DNA of 60,899 bases from Ruegeria sp. R13_0 (lineage in GTDB: Bacteria; Pseudomonadota; Alphaproteobacteria; Rhodobacterales; Rhodobacteraceae), in the NCBI RefSeq assembly GCF_017743995.1, contig NZ_JAGHRB010000019.1, positions 1 to 60,899 of the forward strand. Direction: 5' to 3'. Positions within the stretch are counted from its first letter, which is position 1; every line of letters begins with the position of its first letter. A program made the translations under genes and the position numbers. Below are positions 54,207-60,899 of this stretch, piece by piece. Below the pieces are notes generated by a model. It was not told where the DNA came from and searched no databases. It worked only from the letters and a program-made list of their open reading frames with translations.

Positions 54207-54652
54207 GCAACATCCCCTGTTTTCAGATGAGCCGCCAGAGCATCCAGCGCCAGAACATAACCCTGCGCACCAAACCCGCAGATCTGCCCAAGGGCAACCG
54301 GCGCGATGTAGGACTTGTGGCGAAAGGTCTCCCTAGCGTGGATGTTCGAGAGGTGGACCTCCACCAAAGGCAGCTCCACCGAGGCAATCGCATCCATCAG
54401 GGCAATCGACGTGTGGGTATAGGCACCGGCGTTCAGAACCAGACCATTCTGCGTGCCACGGGCCTGATGGATGGCGTCTATCAGCGCTCCTTCGTGATTG
54501 GACTGAGATGTCGAAACCTCAAGCCCGATAGACGCGCCATGAGCAACGCATTGCTCTTCCACCATTTTCAAGGTGGTGCTGCCATAAACCTCAGGCTGTC
54601 GGGTGCCCAAAAGATTGAGGTTTGGGCCATTCAACACAAGAATTTTATTCAT
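54203..54652 (-). CDS. aroQ: Type II 3-dehydroquinate dehydratase
   Basis: A 149-residue shikimate-pathway enzyme. The start at 54652 gives the family N-terminus KILVLNGPNLNLLGTRQPE, with catalytic Tyr in VYG, SNHEGALIDAIHQA (about 77), the conserved ETFRHKS loop (about 109) and GAYTHTS. It forms dodecamers. A longer frame to 54757 is not supported. Followed by the LuxR gene with a 4-base overlap. Confidence 0.95.
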   Translation of the reverse strand: MNKILVLNGPNLNLLGTRQPEVYGSTTLKMVEEQCVAHGASIGLEVSTSQSNHEGALIDAIHQARGTQNGLVLNAGAYTHTSIALMDAIASVELPLVEVHLSNIHARETFRHKSYIAPVALGQICGFGAQGYVLALDALAAHLKTGDVA

Positions 54653-54767
54653 AAATCTTCGTCCCCATATTCGTTTCTTAAACGGCATTTGGTGGGGATG
54701 TCTACCGGACAATGCTCCAATGAGGCGAGTGGGCTGACAAAGCTGCTTTTGATGCAACCCGCTCCAG

Positions 54768-55769
54768 TTAGGTTTCGTCTAGTGTCACTACAACCTTTCC
54801 GAGAACGGAGCGCTGAGAAAGCAGCTCGATTGCCGCCGCGCCCTCGGACAACGGGAAGCGCGCCGTGATTCGGGGTTTGACTTTATCTTTGGTGTATAAG
54901 TCGAACAATTCGCTTAGATTTTCGGCATGAGCGTCAGGTTCGCGAAAGACGGAGGCCCCCCAGAAAACACCGACGATTTGGCACCCTTTAAGCAGCGCGA
55001 GATTGAGCGGGACACTGGGGATTCCAGCTGGAAACCCGACAACCAGATATCGACCCTTCCACGCAATGCTGCGCAACGCGGGTTCCGCATAGGCTCCGCC
55101 CACCGCATCATAGATGACATCGACACCCTCGGCGCCCGCCAGTGCCTTGATATCTTTCGAAAACGCTTTTTGCGCGTCATTGTCCGGGTCCTTGGGGTAC
55201 AGGATCGTCTCATCTGCTCCGATTGAGCGGCAGAATTCAGCTTTGTCCGGTGTGGAAACCGCAGCGATGACTCGCGCGCCCATGGCTTTGCCCAACTCAA
55301 TTGCCGCCGATCCGACACCACCTGCTGCCCCCAGAACCAACAGCGTCTCACCCGGTTGGAGGGCCGCCCGATCCTTGAGAGCGTGGTAAGAGGTGCCGTA
55401 GGTGAAGATAAAACACGCCGCCTCATCAAAGGGCATGGTGTCGGGAAACTTGATTGCGTCCTTGGCTTTGATCGCAAGATGCGTGGCAAAGCCGCCATGA
55501 CCGGTCAGCGCCAGAACGCGATCTCCGATCGCGAACCCTTCAACTCCGTCGCCAAGCGCAAGCACCTCACCTGCGATTTCACCACCGGGGGCAAAGGGGC
55601 GCGGTGGTTTGATCTGATAGAGGTCGCGGATCATCAGCGTATCGGGAAAGTTCACCCCGGCGGCTCTTATGCCGATCAGAATCTCTCCGCGGCCCGGGGT
55701 CGGATCGGGCAGGGTGGTCAGTTCCAGAGTCTCCGGTCCACCCGCTGCGACGCTGAGTAATGCTTGCAT
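54768..55769 (-). CDS. NADPH:quinone oxidoreductase-type MDR enzyme
   Basis: A 333-residue zinc-free medium-chain dehydrogenase. The NADPH-binding motif is VLGAAGGVGSAAIEL (about 146-160), and GVNFPDTLMIRDLYQ (about 39-53) is typical of the quinone-oxidoreductase branch. No catalytic-zinc cysteine pattern is visible. It reduces quinones or enoyl-type carbonyls. Divergent from the SDR gene at 55875, with a 105-base gap that could hold shared promoters. Confidence 0.88.
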   Translation of the reverse strand: MQALLSVAAGGPETLELTTLPDPTPGRGEILIGIRAAGVNFPDTLMIRDLYQIKPPRPFAPGGEIAGEVLALGDGVEGFAIGDRVLALTGHGGFATHLAIKAKDAIKFPDTMPFDEAACFIFTYGTSYHALKDRAALQPGETLLVLGAAGGVGSAAIELGKAMGARVIAAVSTPDKAEFCRSIGADETILYPKDPDNDAQKAFSKDIKALAGAEGVDVIYDAVGGAYAEPALRSIAWKGRYLVVGFPAGIPSVPLNLALLKGCQIVGVFWGASVFREPDAHAENLSELFDLYTKDKVKPRITARFPLSEGAAAIELLSQRSVLGKVVVTLDET

Positions 55770-55874
55770 GTTGCCCTCATTGTTCCTGTTATTCTTGCAG
55801 ATGAAATTTTGGGGCGGGATCGCGCGCTGTCAACGGCGCACCCTCTTTCCCCCACGACAAGCGAGGAGTGCGGC

Positions 55875-56693
55875 ATGACCCCGGAAACCCTGTTTTCTTT
55901 GGATGGAAAGGTGGCTCTGGTCACGGGCGGTGCCACCGGAATTGGCCGCATGGCCGGCGAAGCGCTTGTTCGGGCCGGAGCGCATGTGCTGATCGCCTCC
56001 CGCAAAGGTGACGCCTGCGAAGCCGTCGCGGCGGAGCTGAACGCGTTGGATGCCACCGGCAGTGCCGAGGGGTTTGCCGGGGATCTGGGCAGTAAAGACG
56101 GAATCGACGAAGTCGTTGCAAAGATCAATAAACGGGCGGAACGCCTTGATATTTTGATGAATAATTCGGGTGTGTCCTGGGGGGCTCCTTTGGGTCAATT
56201 CCCTCATGATGCGTGGGACAAAGTGATGTCCGTCAACGTCGCGGGTGTGTTTGAGCTGACGCAGAAATTGTTGCCCTTGCTCATGAAATCCGGCACCGCC
56301 GAAGACCCGGCGCGGGTGGTCAATGTCGGCTCGGTCATGGGTGAGGTTCCCATGGGCGACGGGGCCTACAGCTATTCGGCATCTAAAGCGGCTGTCCTGC
56401 ATCTGACCAAAATCCTGGCCAAGGAATTGTCGCCGTATCACGTCACCGTCAACGCGTTGGCACCTGGCCCGTTCGTCTCGCGCATGACCGCTTTTGCAAC
56501 CGCAGATGAGACAACGCGCGAGAAGGTGGGTAAATCGGTTCCTCTGGGCCGTGTGGGGCGTGATGATGACATCGCTGGCTGCATGCTGTTTCTCTGCGGG
56601 CGAGGGGGCAGCTATGTGACCGGAGCCGTCATCCCTGTGTCCGGGGGCATCAACGTGGTCACAGCAGGCAACATCTTTGCCGAAGCGTTTTGA
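55875..56693 (+). CDS. Short-chain dehydrogenase/reductase
   Basis: A 272-residue classical SDR. The cofactor motif is VTGGATGIGRMAGEAL (about 17), with NNSG (about 99), and the catalytic YSASK (about 175). The start at 55875 follows GAGGAGTG. The C-terminal segment GAVIPVSGGINVV is family-typical. It is closely followed by a phosphotransferase-like gene, a serine hydrolase and a thioesterase, suggesting fatty-acid or acyl-CoA metabolism. The substrate is unknown. Confidence 0.88.
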   Translation: MTPETLFSLDGKVALVTGGATGIGRMAGEALVRAGAHVLIASRKGDACEAVAAELNALDATGSAEGFAGDLGSKDGIDEVVAKINKRAERLDILMNNSGVSWGAPLGQFPHDAWDKVMSVNVAGVFELTQKLLPLLMKSGTAEDPARVVNVGSVMGEVPMGDGAYSYSASKAAVLHLTKILAKELSPYHVTVNALAPGPFVSRMTAFATADETTREKVGKSVPLGRVGRDDDIAGCMLFLCGRGGSYVTGAVIPVSGGINVVTAGNIFAEAF

Positions 56694-56695
56694 AG

Positions 56696-57721
56696 ATGAA
56701 TACGAAAAGCCCATTGGATCTGGACGCCGTTGATACCTACCTTGCGGCAAACCTCTCAGGGTATCGCGGCCCCCTGAAGGTCCACAAGTTCGACATCGGG
56801 CAATCCAACCCGACTTTCGCACTTGAGACGCCGGATCGCACTTACGTTCTGCGTCGTAAGCCTATGGGAAAGCTTCTGAAATCCGCGCATGCAGTGGAGC
56901 GTGAGTTTCGTGTGCAACAGGCGCTTGCAGGCAGCGATGTCCCTGTGCCTGAAATGTTTCTTCTATGTGAAGACACCTCAGTCATAGGATCCAGTTTCTA
57001 CGTGATGGAACACCTAAAGGGTCGTGTCTTCTTGGAACCAACCCTGACCGGTGAAAGCAATGAGACGCGCACCGCCATCATGGATGAAATGAACCGGGTG
57101 CTGGCCGCGTTGCATTCCGTCGATATCGATGCAGTAGGCCTCGCCGACTATGGCCCGAGCGGCAATTACTTCGAACGTCAGATCGCGCGCTGGACGAAGC
57201 AGTACCACGCGTCCGAGACAAACAAGATTGCTCAAATGGATGCGCTGATCACAGGGTTGGAGGATGCTTTGCCGGAAGACGATGGTCAGCGCAGTCTTGT
57301 GCATGGCGACTATCGGATCGACAACTTGATGTTTGAACGCAGCGGCACGCGTTGCATCGGCGTGCTGGATTGGGAGTTGTCGACCATCGGCCACCCTTAC
57401 GCCGACCTTGCCGCCGTGATCATGCAGTGGCAGCTGCCTCCGGGCCCAGAAGGGCGGGGGCTGGCGGGAATTGACCGCAAAACCCTCGGATTGCCCAGTG
57501 ATAGAGACTATATCGAGCAGTATTGCGAGCGGCGCGGGTTGCCGGAAATCAAGGATTTCGGCTTCTATCTGGCCTTTAACTTCTTCCGAATGGCCGCCAT
57601 TCTGCAGGGCGTCTACAAACGCGCGCTGGACGGCAATGCCTCGCACCCGGGTCGGGCGAAACTGTTCGGTGACTACGTGCCGCTGTTTGCGCAGCATGGT
57701 TTGTCGGCATTGGATGCCTAG
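56696..57721 (+). CDS. APH/ChoK-family phosphotransferase (ACAD10/11-type)
   Basis: A 341-residue kinase-like protein. The catalytic loop is HGDYRIDNLMF (about 203-213) and the metal-binding DFG-like site is VLDWELSTIGHPYADL (about 221-236). This branch is often encoded with acyl-CoA dehydrogenases and SDRs and is related to the N-terminal domain of ACAD10/11, which phosphorylates hydroxyacyl-CoAs. ATG 56696 is used; a TTG at 56690 overlapping the SDR stop is possible. Confidence 0.83.
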   Translation: MNTKSPLDLDAVDTYLAANLSGYRGPLKVHKFDIGQSNPTFALETPDRTYVLRRKPMGKLLKSAHAVEREFRVQQALAGSDVPVPEMFLLCEDTSVIGSSFYVMEHLKGRVFLEPTLTGESNETRTAIMDEMNRVLAALHSVDIDAVGLADYGPSGNYFERQIARWTKQYHASETNKIAQMDALITGLEDALPEDDGQRSLVHGDYRIDNLMFERSGTRCIGVLDWELSTIGHPYADLAAVIMQWQLPPGPEGRGLAGIDRKTLGLPSDRDYIEQYCERRGLPEIKDFGFYLAFNFFRMAAILQGVYKRALDGNASHPGRAKLFGDYVPLFAQHGLSALDA

Positions 57722-57739
57722 GGCGGAGGGATCTTTGGA

Positions 57740-58963
57740 ATGCCGGTAACGTGGGATCAAGACAGGTTGGATCGCATTCGCCCGTGGATGCAACGCTATG
57801 TAGACCAACGGAAATATCCCGGCAGTTCGGTTCTTCTTAAACACAAAGGGCAGGAGGTCTTCTTCCATGCCTGCGGCCGGCGCAATATCGAATCCGAACT
57901 GCCTTTCGAGCGCGACACGCTGGTCCGTATCTACTCGATGACCAAACCGGTCACCTCAGTCGCGGTGATGATACTGGTCGAGCGCGGATTGATCCACCTT
58001 GGCGCGCCTTTGTCCGCTTATCTGCCCGAGTTTTCCTCTCCTCAGGCTTTGGTTCCAAATGCCGAGCGGTTGGATCAGACCGAAGCCGCGCCGCAGCCGA
58101 CGCTCCATCAGCTACTGACCCACACGAGCGGGCTCAGCTACCCATTCAATCCCGGTCTCTTGCCGTCGGCGATGGACGAGCGGGATATGATCTTCAAACC
58201 CAATCAAGGGCTTCTAAGGGATAGAGTAAGCGATCTCGCCGCGCTGCCTCTGGCATTTCAACCGGGCACCCGGTGGGAGTATTCGGTCAGCACCGACGTC
58301 CTAGGTCGCGTTGTCGAAGTCGTCTCGGGAAAGACCTTGGACCAGTTCTTCCAGCAGGAAATCCTTGAGCCGCTCGGTATGCAGGAGACCGGTTTTGTGG
58401 TCCCGAAGGATGCGGGCGATAGATTTGCGTCGCTCTATACGCCTCTGGCCGGTGACGCAATGGATCTCAACTCGGCCGAACAGTCCGAGGATACGCTCAG
58501 ACTGGTGGATCAAGCGGGATCTTCTCCGTTCGAATCCACCACCACGTTCTCGGGCGGTGGCGGCTTGGTCGGAACGTTAGATGACTTTAGCCGGTTTGCT
58601 GAAATGCTGCGGAACCGAGGGCAGGCCGGTGGCGAACGGCTATTGGGTCCGAAGACAGTAGATTTCATGATGATCAATCACTTACCCGGCGATATTGCCT
58701 CAATGGGCCCTAGTAGTTTTGCGGAACAACCGATGGAAGGTATGGGGTTCGGATTGGGCGGCTCTGTCGTGCTGAACCCGGGTCGTACCGGAGTGCCCGG
58801 TTCGGTCGGGGATTTCAGTTGGGGCGGTATGGCCTCAACCTATTTCTGGATCGACCGGTCCTTGGATTTGACGGTTGTGTTCTTCACTCAATTGTCGCCC
58901 TCCAGCTCTTATCCATCCCGGGCCGAGCTCAAGGCTTTGGTCTTGGGTGCGGTGATTGATTGA
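57740..58963 (+). CDS. Serine hydrolase, beta-lactamase class C/esterase family
   Basis: A 407-residue protein. The nucleophile motif SMTK (SxxK, about residue 73) is in IYSMTKPVTSVAVMILVERG shortened to YSMTKPVTS, and the tyrosine base lies in WEYSVSTDVLG (about 175). There is no signal peptide, so it is probably cytoplasmic and an esterase rather than a beta-lactamase. It follows the phosphotransferase by 18 bases, in the same direction as the acyl-CoA thioesterase. Substrate unknown. Confidence 0.85.
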   Translation: MPVTWDQDRLDRIRPWMQRYVDQRKYPGSSVLLKHKGQEVFFHACGRRNIESELPFERDTLVRIYSMTKPVTSVAVMILVERGLIHLGAPLSAYLPEFSSPQALVPNAERLDQTEAAPQPTLHQLLTHTSGLSYPFNPGLLPSAMDERDMIFKPNQGLLRDRVSDLAALPLAFQPGTRWEYSVSTDVLGRVVEVVSGKTLDQFFQQEILEPLGMQETGFVVPKDAGDRFASLYTPLAGDAMDLNSAEQSEDTLRLVDQAGSSPFESTTTFSGGGGLVGTLDDFSRFAEMLRNRGQAGGERLLGPKTVDFMMINHLPGDIASMGPSSFAEQPMEGMGFGLGGSVVLNPGRTGVPGSVGDFSWGGMASTYFWIDRSLDLTVVFFTQLSPSSSYPSRAELKALVLGAVID

Positions 58964-58993
58964 TGGCGCAGGTGTTGATACCTCATCCTCAAA

Positions 58994-59884
58994 ATGAACA
59001 AGATTGAGCAACCCATGACCGAAGCTGAGCGCATTCTTCTGGACCTTCTGAACATCGAACGACTTGAGGTCGACCTGTTCCGGGGCACCGGATCCGGTGG
59101 TGAGACACCGACACGTATCTTTGGTGGTCAGGTCATTGCGCAGGCATTGGCAGCGGCTTACAGAACGGTCGATGACAGACTCTGTCATTCGCTGCATGCT
59201 TATTTCATCCGTCCGGGTGATCCCAGTATTCCCGTTGTTTATCAAGTGGATCGGGCCAGAGACGGAGGGTCCTTCACCACGCGGCGCGTTGTTGCGATCC
59301 AACATGGTAAGCAGATCCTCAATATGTCTGCATCCTTTCATGTTAAGGATGAGGGGTGGTCTCATCAGCATCCGATGCCGTCTTCTGAGAGCCCGGAAAC
59401 CCATCCATCGCGTAGCGAATTGCGCTACAGGTATGTGGATCAAGTCCCTGAAAAGATGAAAAAAGAATTGTTGCGCGAGCGGCCAATAGAAGTGCGCGAA
59501 GTGGATCATCTCGACCCATTTCGCCCTGAAATTTCCGACGATCAGAACAAGATCTGGTTCCGAATGCCCGGAGCGGCGTCAACCGACCCTCGTACGCAGC
59601 ATCTGATCTTGGCCTACGCCTCAGACATGAGCCTGATGAGCTCCGGCATGCGGCCCCATGGGCTGAGCTGGTTCACGGGTCAGGTAAACGCGGCAAGCCT
59701 GGATCACGCGCTGTGGTTTCATGCACCGGTGCGTTTTGAAAACTGGCATCTATACGCGATGGAATCGCCGTGGACGGGGCAGGGGCGGTCTTTCAATCGC
59801 GGCTCCATCTATTCCGAGGATGGCGTTCTGGTGGCGACAGTTGCGCAAGAAGGATTGATGCGACGACCAAATGGCCGCTCTTAA
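58994..59884 (+). CDS. tesB: Acyl-CoA thioesterase II (TesB family)
   Basis: A 296-residue double-hotdog thioesterase. Landmarks are RIFGGQVIAQALAAAYRTV-type segment (FGGQVIAQALAAA, about 42), HSLHAYFIRPGDP (about 62) and the second hotdog with ILAYASDMSLMSS (about 205). It hydrolyses acyl-CoA to free fatty acid. The ATG at 58994 or 59015 could be used. The 3' end overlaps the convergent SDR gene by 4 bases. Confidence 0.9.
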   Translation: MNKIEQPMTEAERILLDLLNIERLEVDLFRGTGSGGETPTRIFGGQVIAQALAAAYRTVDDRLCHSLHAYFIRPGDPSIPVVYQVDRARDGGSFTTRRVVAIQHGKQILNMSASFHVKDEGWSHQHPMPSSESPETHPSRSELRYRYVDQVPEKMKKELLRERPIEVREVDHLDPFRPEISDDQNKIWFRMPGAASTDPRTQHLILAYASDMSLMSSGMRPHGLSWFTGQVNAASLDHALWFHAPVRFENWHLYAMESPWTGQGRSFNRGSIYSEDGVLVATVAQEGLMRRPNGRS

Positions 59885-60648
59885 GGGTCGCCTATAAACT
59901 GTTGATTTAACTTGTTCATGCCGATCAACCATCGGTCATAGTCGGTCGTTTTGTGCCGCATGTATTGAAGGACTTCGGGATGCGGCAGGATCAGGAATTG
60001 CTCGGCTCGAATACCGTCCACACAGGCCTGTGCGACATCTTCCGGCTCGAGCATTCCGTCAATAGCCGCGACCGAGGTTTCATGACCGCGTGTCATCTCG
60101 GATCTGACAGCTTGTGGGCATAGGGCCGAAACCCTCAAACCTTTGTGGCCGTAGGTCAACGCCAACCATTCTGCAAAACCGATGGCCGCGTGTTTGGTGA
60201 CGCCATACGGGGCCGCGCCGGGTTGGTTCAAAAGCCCGGCAGCCGACGCCGTGATCATGATGTAGCCACGACCGCGCTCGACGAACCGTGGAACAAGGTG
60301 ACGGGCCAACCAGACATGAGACATCACGTTGATGTCCCAAATGCGATTCCAGTCTTCATCTGGCACGTCCAAACCGCCGAGTGTCAGGATTCCGGCATTG
60401 GCGCAAAACAGATCGATCGGAGCAATCTCGTCTTCGACATGCTCGATCAGCGCTTTGATCTGCGCTTCGCTGGAGACGTCGCACGGAAATGCGTGCCCGC
60501 CGATTTCCTCCGCCAAGGCTTGTGCAGTTGCTTCGTCGATGTCGGAACATACAACGGTGGCGCCATCTGCCGCGAACCTCTCGGCGAGACCTTTGCCTAT
60601 ACCTCCAGCTGCGCCGGTTATGACAACTGTCTTTCCGCTCAGTTCCAA
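59881..60648 (-). CDS. Short-chain dehydrogenase/reductase
   Basis: A 255-residue classical SDR. The cofactor motif is VVITGAAGGIGKGLA (about 8), with CANAG (about 82), the catalytic serine in TASAAG and YGVTKHAA (about 147). The proline-rich SALCPQAV segment follows. It is convergent with the thioesterase. The promoter region upstream now abuts the insertion sequence at the window's right edge. Substrate unknown. Confidence 0.9.
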   Translation of the reverse strand: MELSGKTVVITGAAGGIGKGLAERFAADGATVVCSDIDEATAQALAEEIGGHAFPCDVSSEAQIKALIEHVEDEIAPIDLFCANAGILTLGGLDVPDEDWNRIWDINVMSHVWLARHLVPRFVERGRGYIMITASAAGLLNQPGAAPYGVTKHAAIGFAEWLALTYGHKGLRVSALCPQAVRSEMTRGHETSVAAIDGMLEPEDVAQACVDGIRAEQFLILPHPEVLQYMRHKTTDYDRWLIGMNKLNQQFIGDP

Positions 60649-60724
60649 ATCGTTATCCTTGGTGGTTAGGTTTGATTAGCAGTCAAAATATTTACCATAA
60701 TACCAATTACACGTATTACGTATT

Positions 60725-60899
60725 GTAGCCGCAAAGCGATAATGTCACCCATGAGCAATTCAGGAATGTCATTCTACCCTCAAAAGAACATGAGGGTGAG
60801 CGGACATGGGATGGGTGATTATGAGCAAGCGCGAGTTGAACCGCGTGGAGGTTCTAGCGCAGGTTGATGACGGACGGCTGAGCGTTGATAGTGCGGCGA
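60725..60899 (+). mobile_element. Left end of an ISNCY-type insertion sequence
   Basis: From about 60725 the DNA reads TGTAGCCGCAAAGCGATAATG, followed by repeated AATGTCA units (60742 and 60763) and then the start of a transposase. This suits a terminal inverted repeat with internal transposase-binding repeats. The exact boundary and the family are my estimate; the rest of the element is outside the window. Confidence 0.5.
60806..60899 (+). CDS. N-terminal part of an ISNCY-type transposase, cut by window edge
   Basis: The frame opens at ATG 60806 (ATG 60821 is an alternative) and runs off the end: SKRELNRVEVLAQVDDGRL then SVDSAA. This is the start of an HTH as found in ISNCY-type transposases (a short helix, 'LSRLEVLxxVxxGRLTVxxAA'). 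The family call rests on that short motif only. Confidence 0.5.
   Translation, partial: MGWVIMSKRELNRVEVLAQVDDGRLSVDSAA

Overview
The window looks like a chromosome segment of an alphaproteobacterium of the Rhodobacteraceae, most likely the Roseobacter group (Ruegeria-like). The reasons are a ChpT-type phosphotransferase, an L21 protein with a C-terminal helix-hairpin-helix tail, an olsB-olsA ornithine-lipid pair, tetrameric sarcosine oxidase with a dimethylglycine dehydrogenase and an MttB-like methyltransferase, and many solute-uptake operons. Everything here comes from reading the sequence; no database search was run.

Layout. (1) 1-10.7 kb: the end of a coiled-coil gene, a small HTH protein, a LysR regulator, and a long collinear operon. 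The operon encodes a polyamine/opine-type ABC importer, a class III aminotransferase, a BKACE (DUF849) enzyme, a GNAT, an acetylpolyamine-amidohydrolase-like deacetylase, a DauA-like FAD oxidase and a RidA protein. It reads as one uptake-and-degradation pathway for an N-acylated amine or amino acid. (2) 10.7-18.9 kb: a DUF1028 protein and an M20 amidohydrolase, divergent from a peptide-type ABC importer that contains a permease-ATPase fusion and ends with a FadR-type regulator. Two near-identical palindromes lie in the divergent promoter. (3) 18.9-22.3 kb: a scar region with an IS3 remnant, a truncated kfrA-like gene with palindromic operators, a possible replication-initiator-like gene, and two genes resembling the N-terminal parts of the tyrosine recombinases at 35-38 kb. 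(4) 22.5-33.7 kb: glycine-betaine/methylamine catabolism, with a LysR regulator, an MttB-family methyltransferase, dimethylglycine dehydrogenase, a GbdR-like regulator and soxBDAG. (5) 33.7-40.9 kb: accessory DNA with a lysR fragment, a tandem-HTH protein, two coupled tyrosine recombinases (one with a full catalytic set, one apparently dead), two small unknown proteins, and then an excisionase/integrase pair that ends just before the 3' end of a tRNA-Ser(CGA) gene. (6) 41-60.7 kb: core genome with two DUF2059 proteins, rplU-rpmA, a LysE exporter, obgE-proB-proA, chpT, olsBA, rpsB-tsf, aroQ with an orphan LuxR regulator, and fatty-acid/acyl-CoA type enzymes. (7) The right edge enters an ISNCY-like insertion sequence.

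The most unusual feature is the recombinase module at 34.0-39.1 kb. A catalytically complete tyrosine recombinase is translationally coupled to a paralogue that has lost the box II arginine and the nucleophilic tyrosine. The pair is preceded by a two-HTH protein and a region with four AAATGACAA elements (two in each orientation), and is followed by a large perfect hairpin and two small proteins I cannot name. A shorter module of the same style lies at 21.0-22.3 kb, so the two bracket the betaine-catabolic block. Whether this is a mobile element, a regulatory recombinase system or a relic cannot be settled from sequence reading alone.
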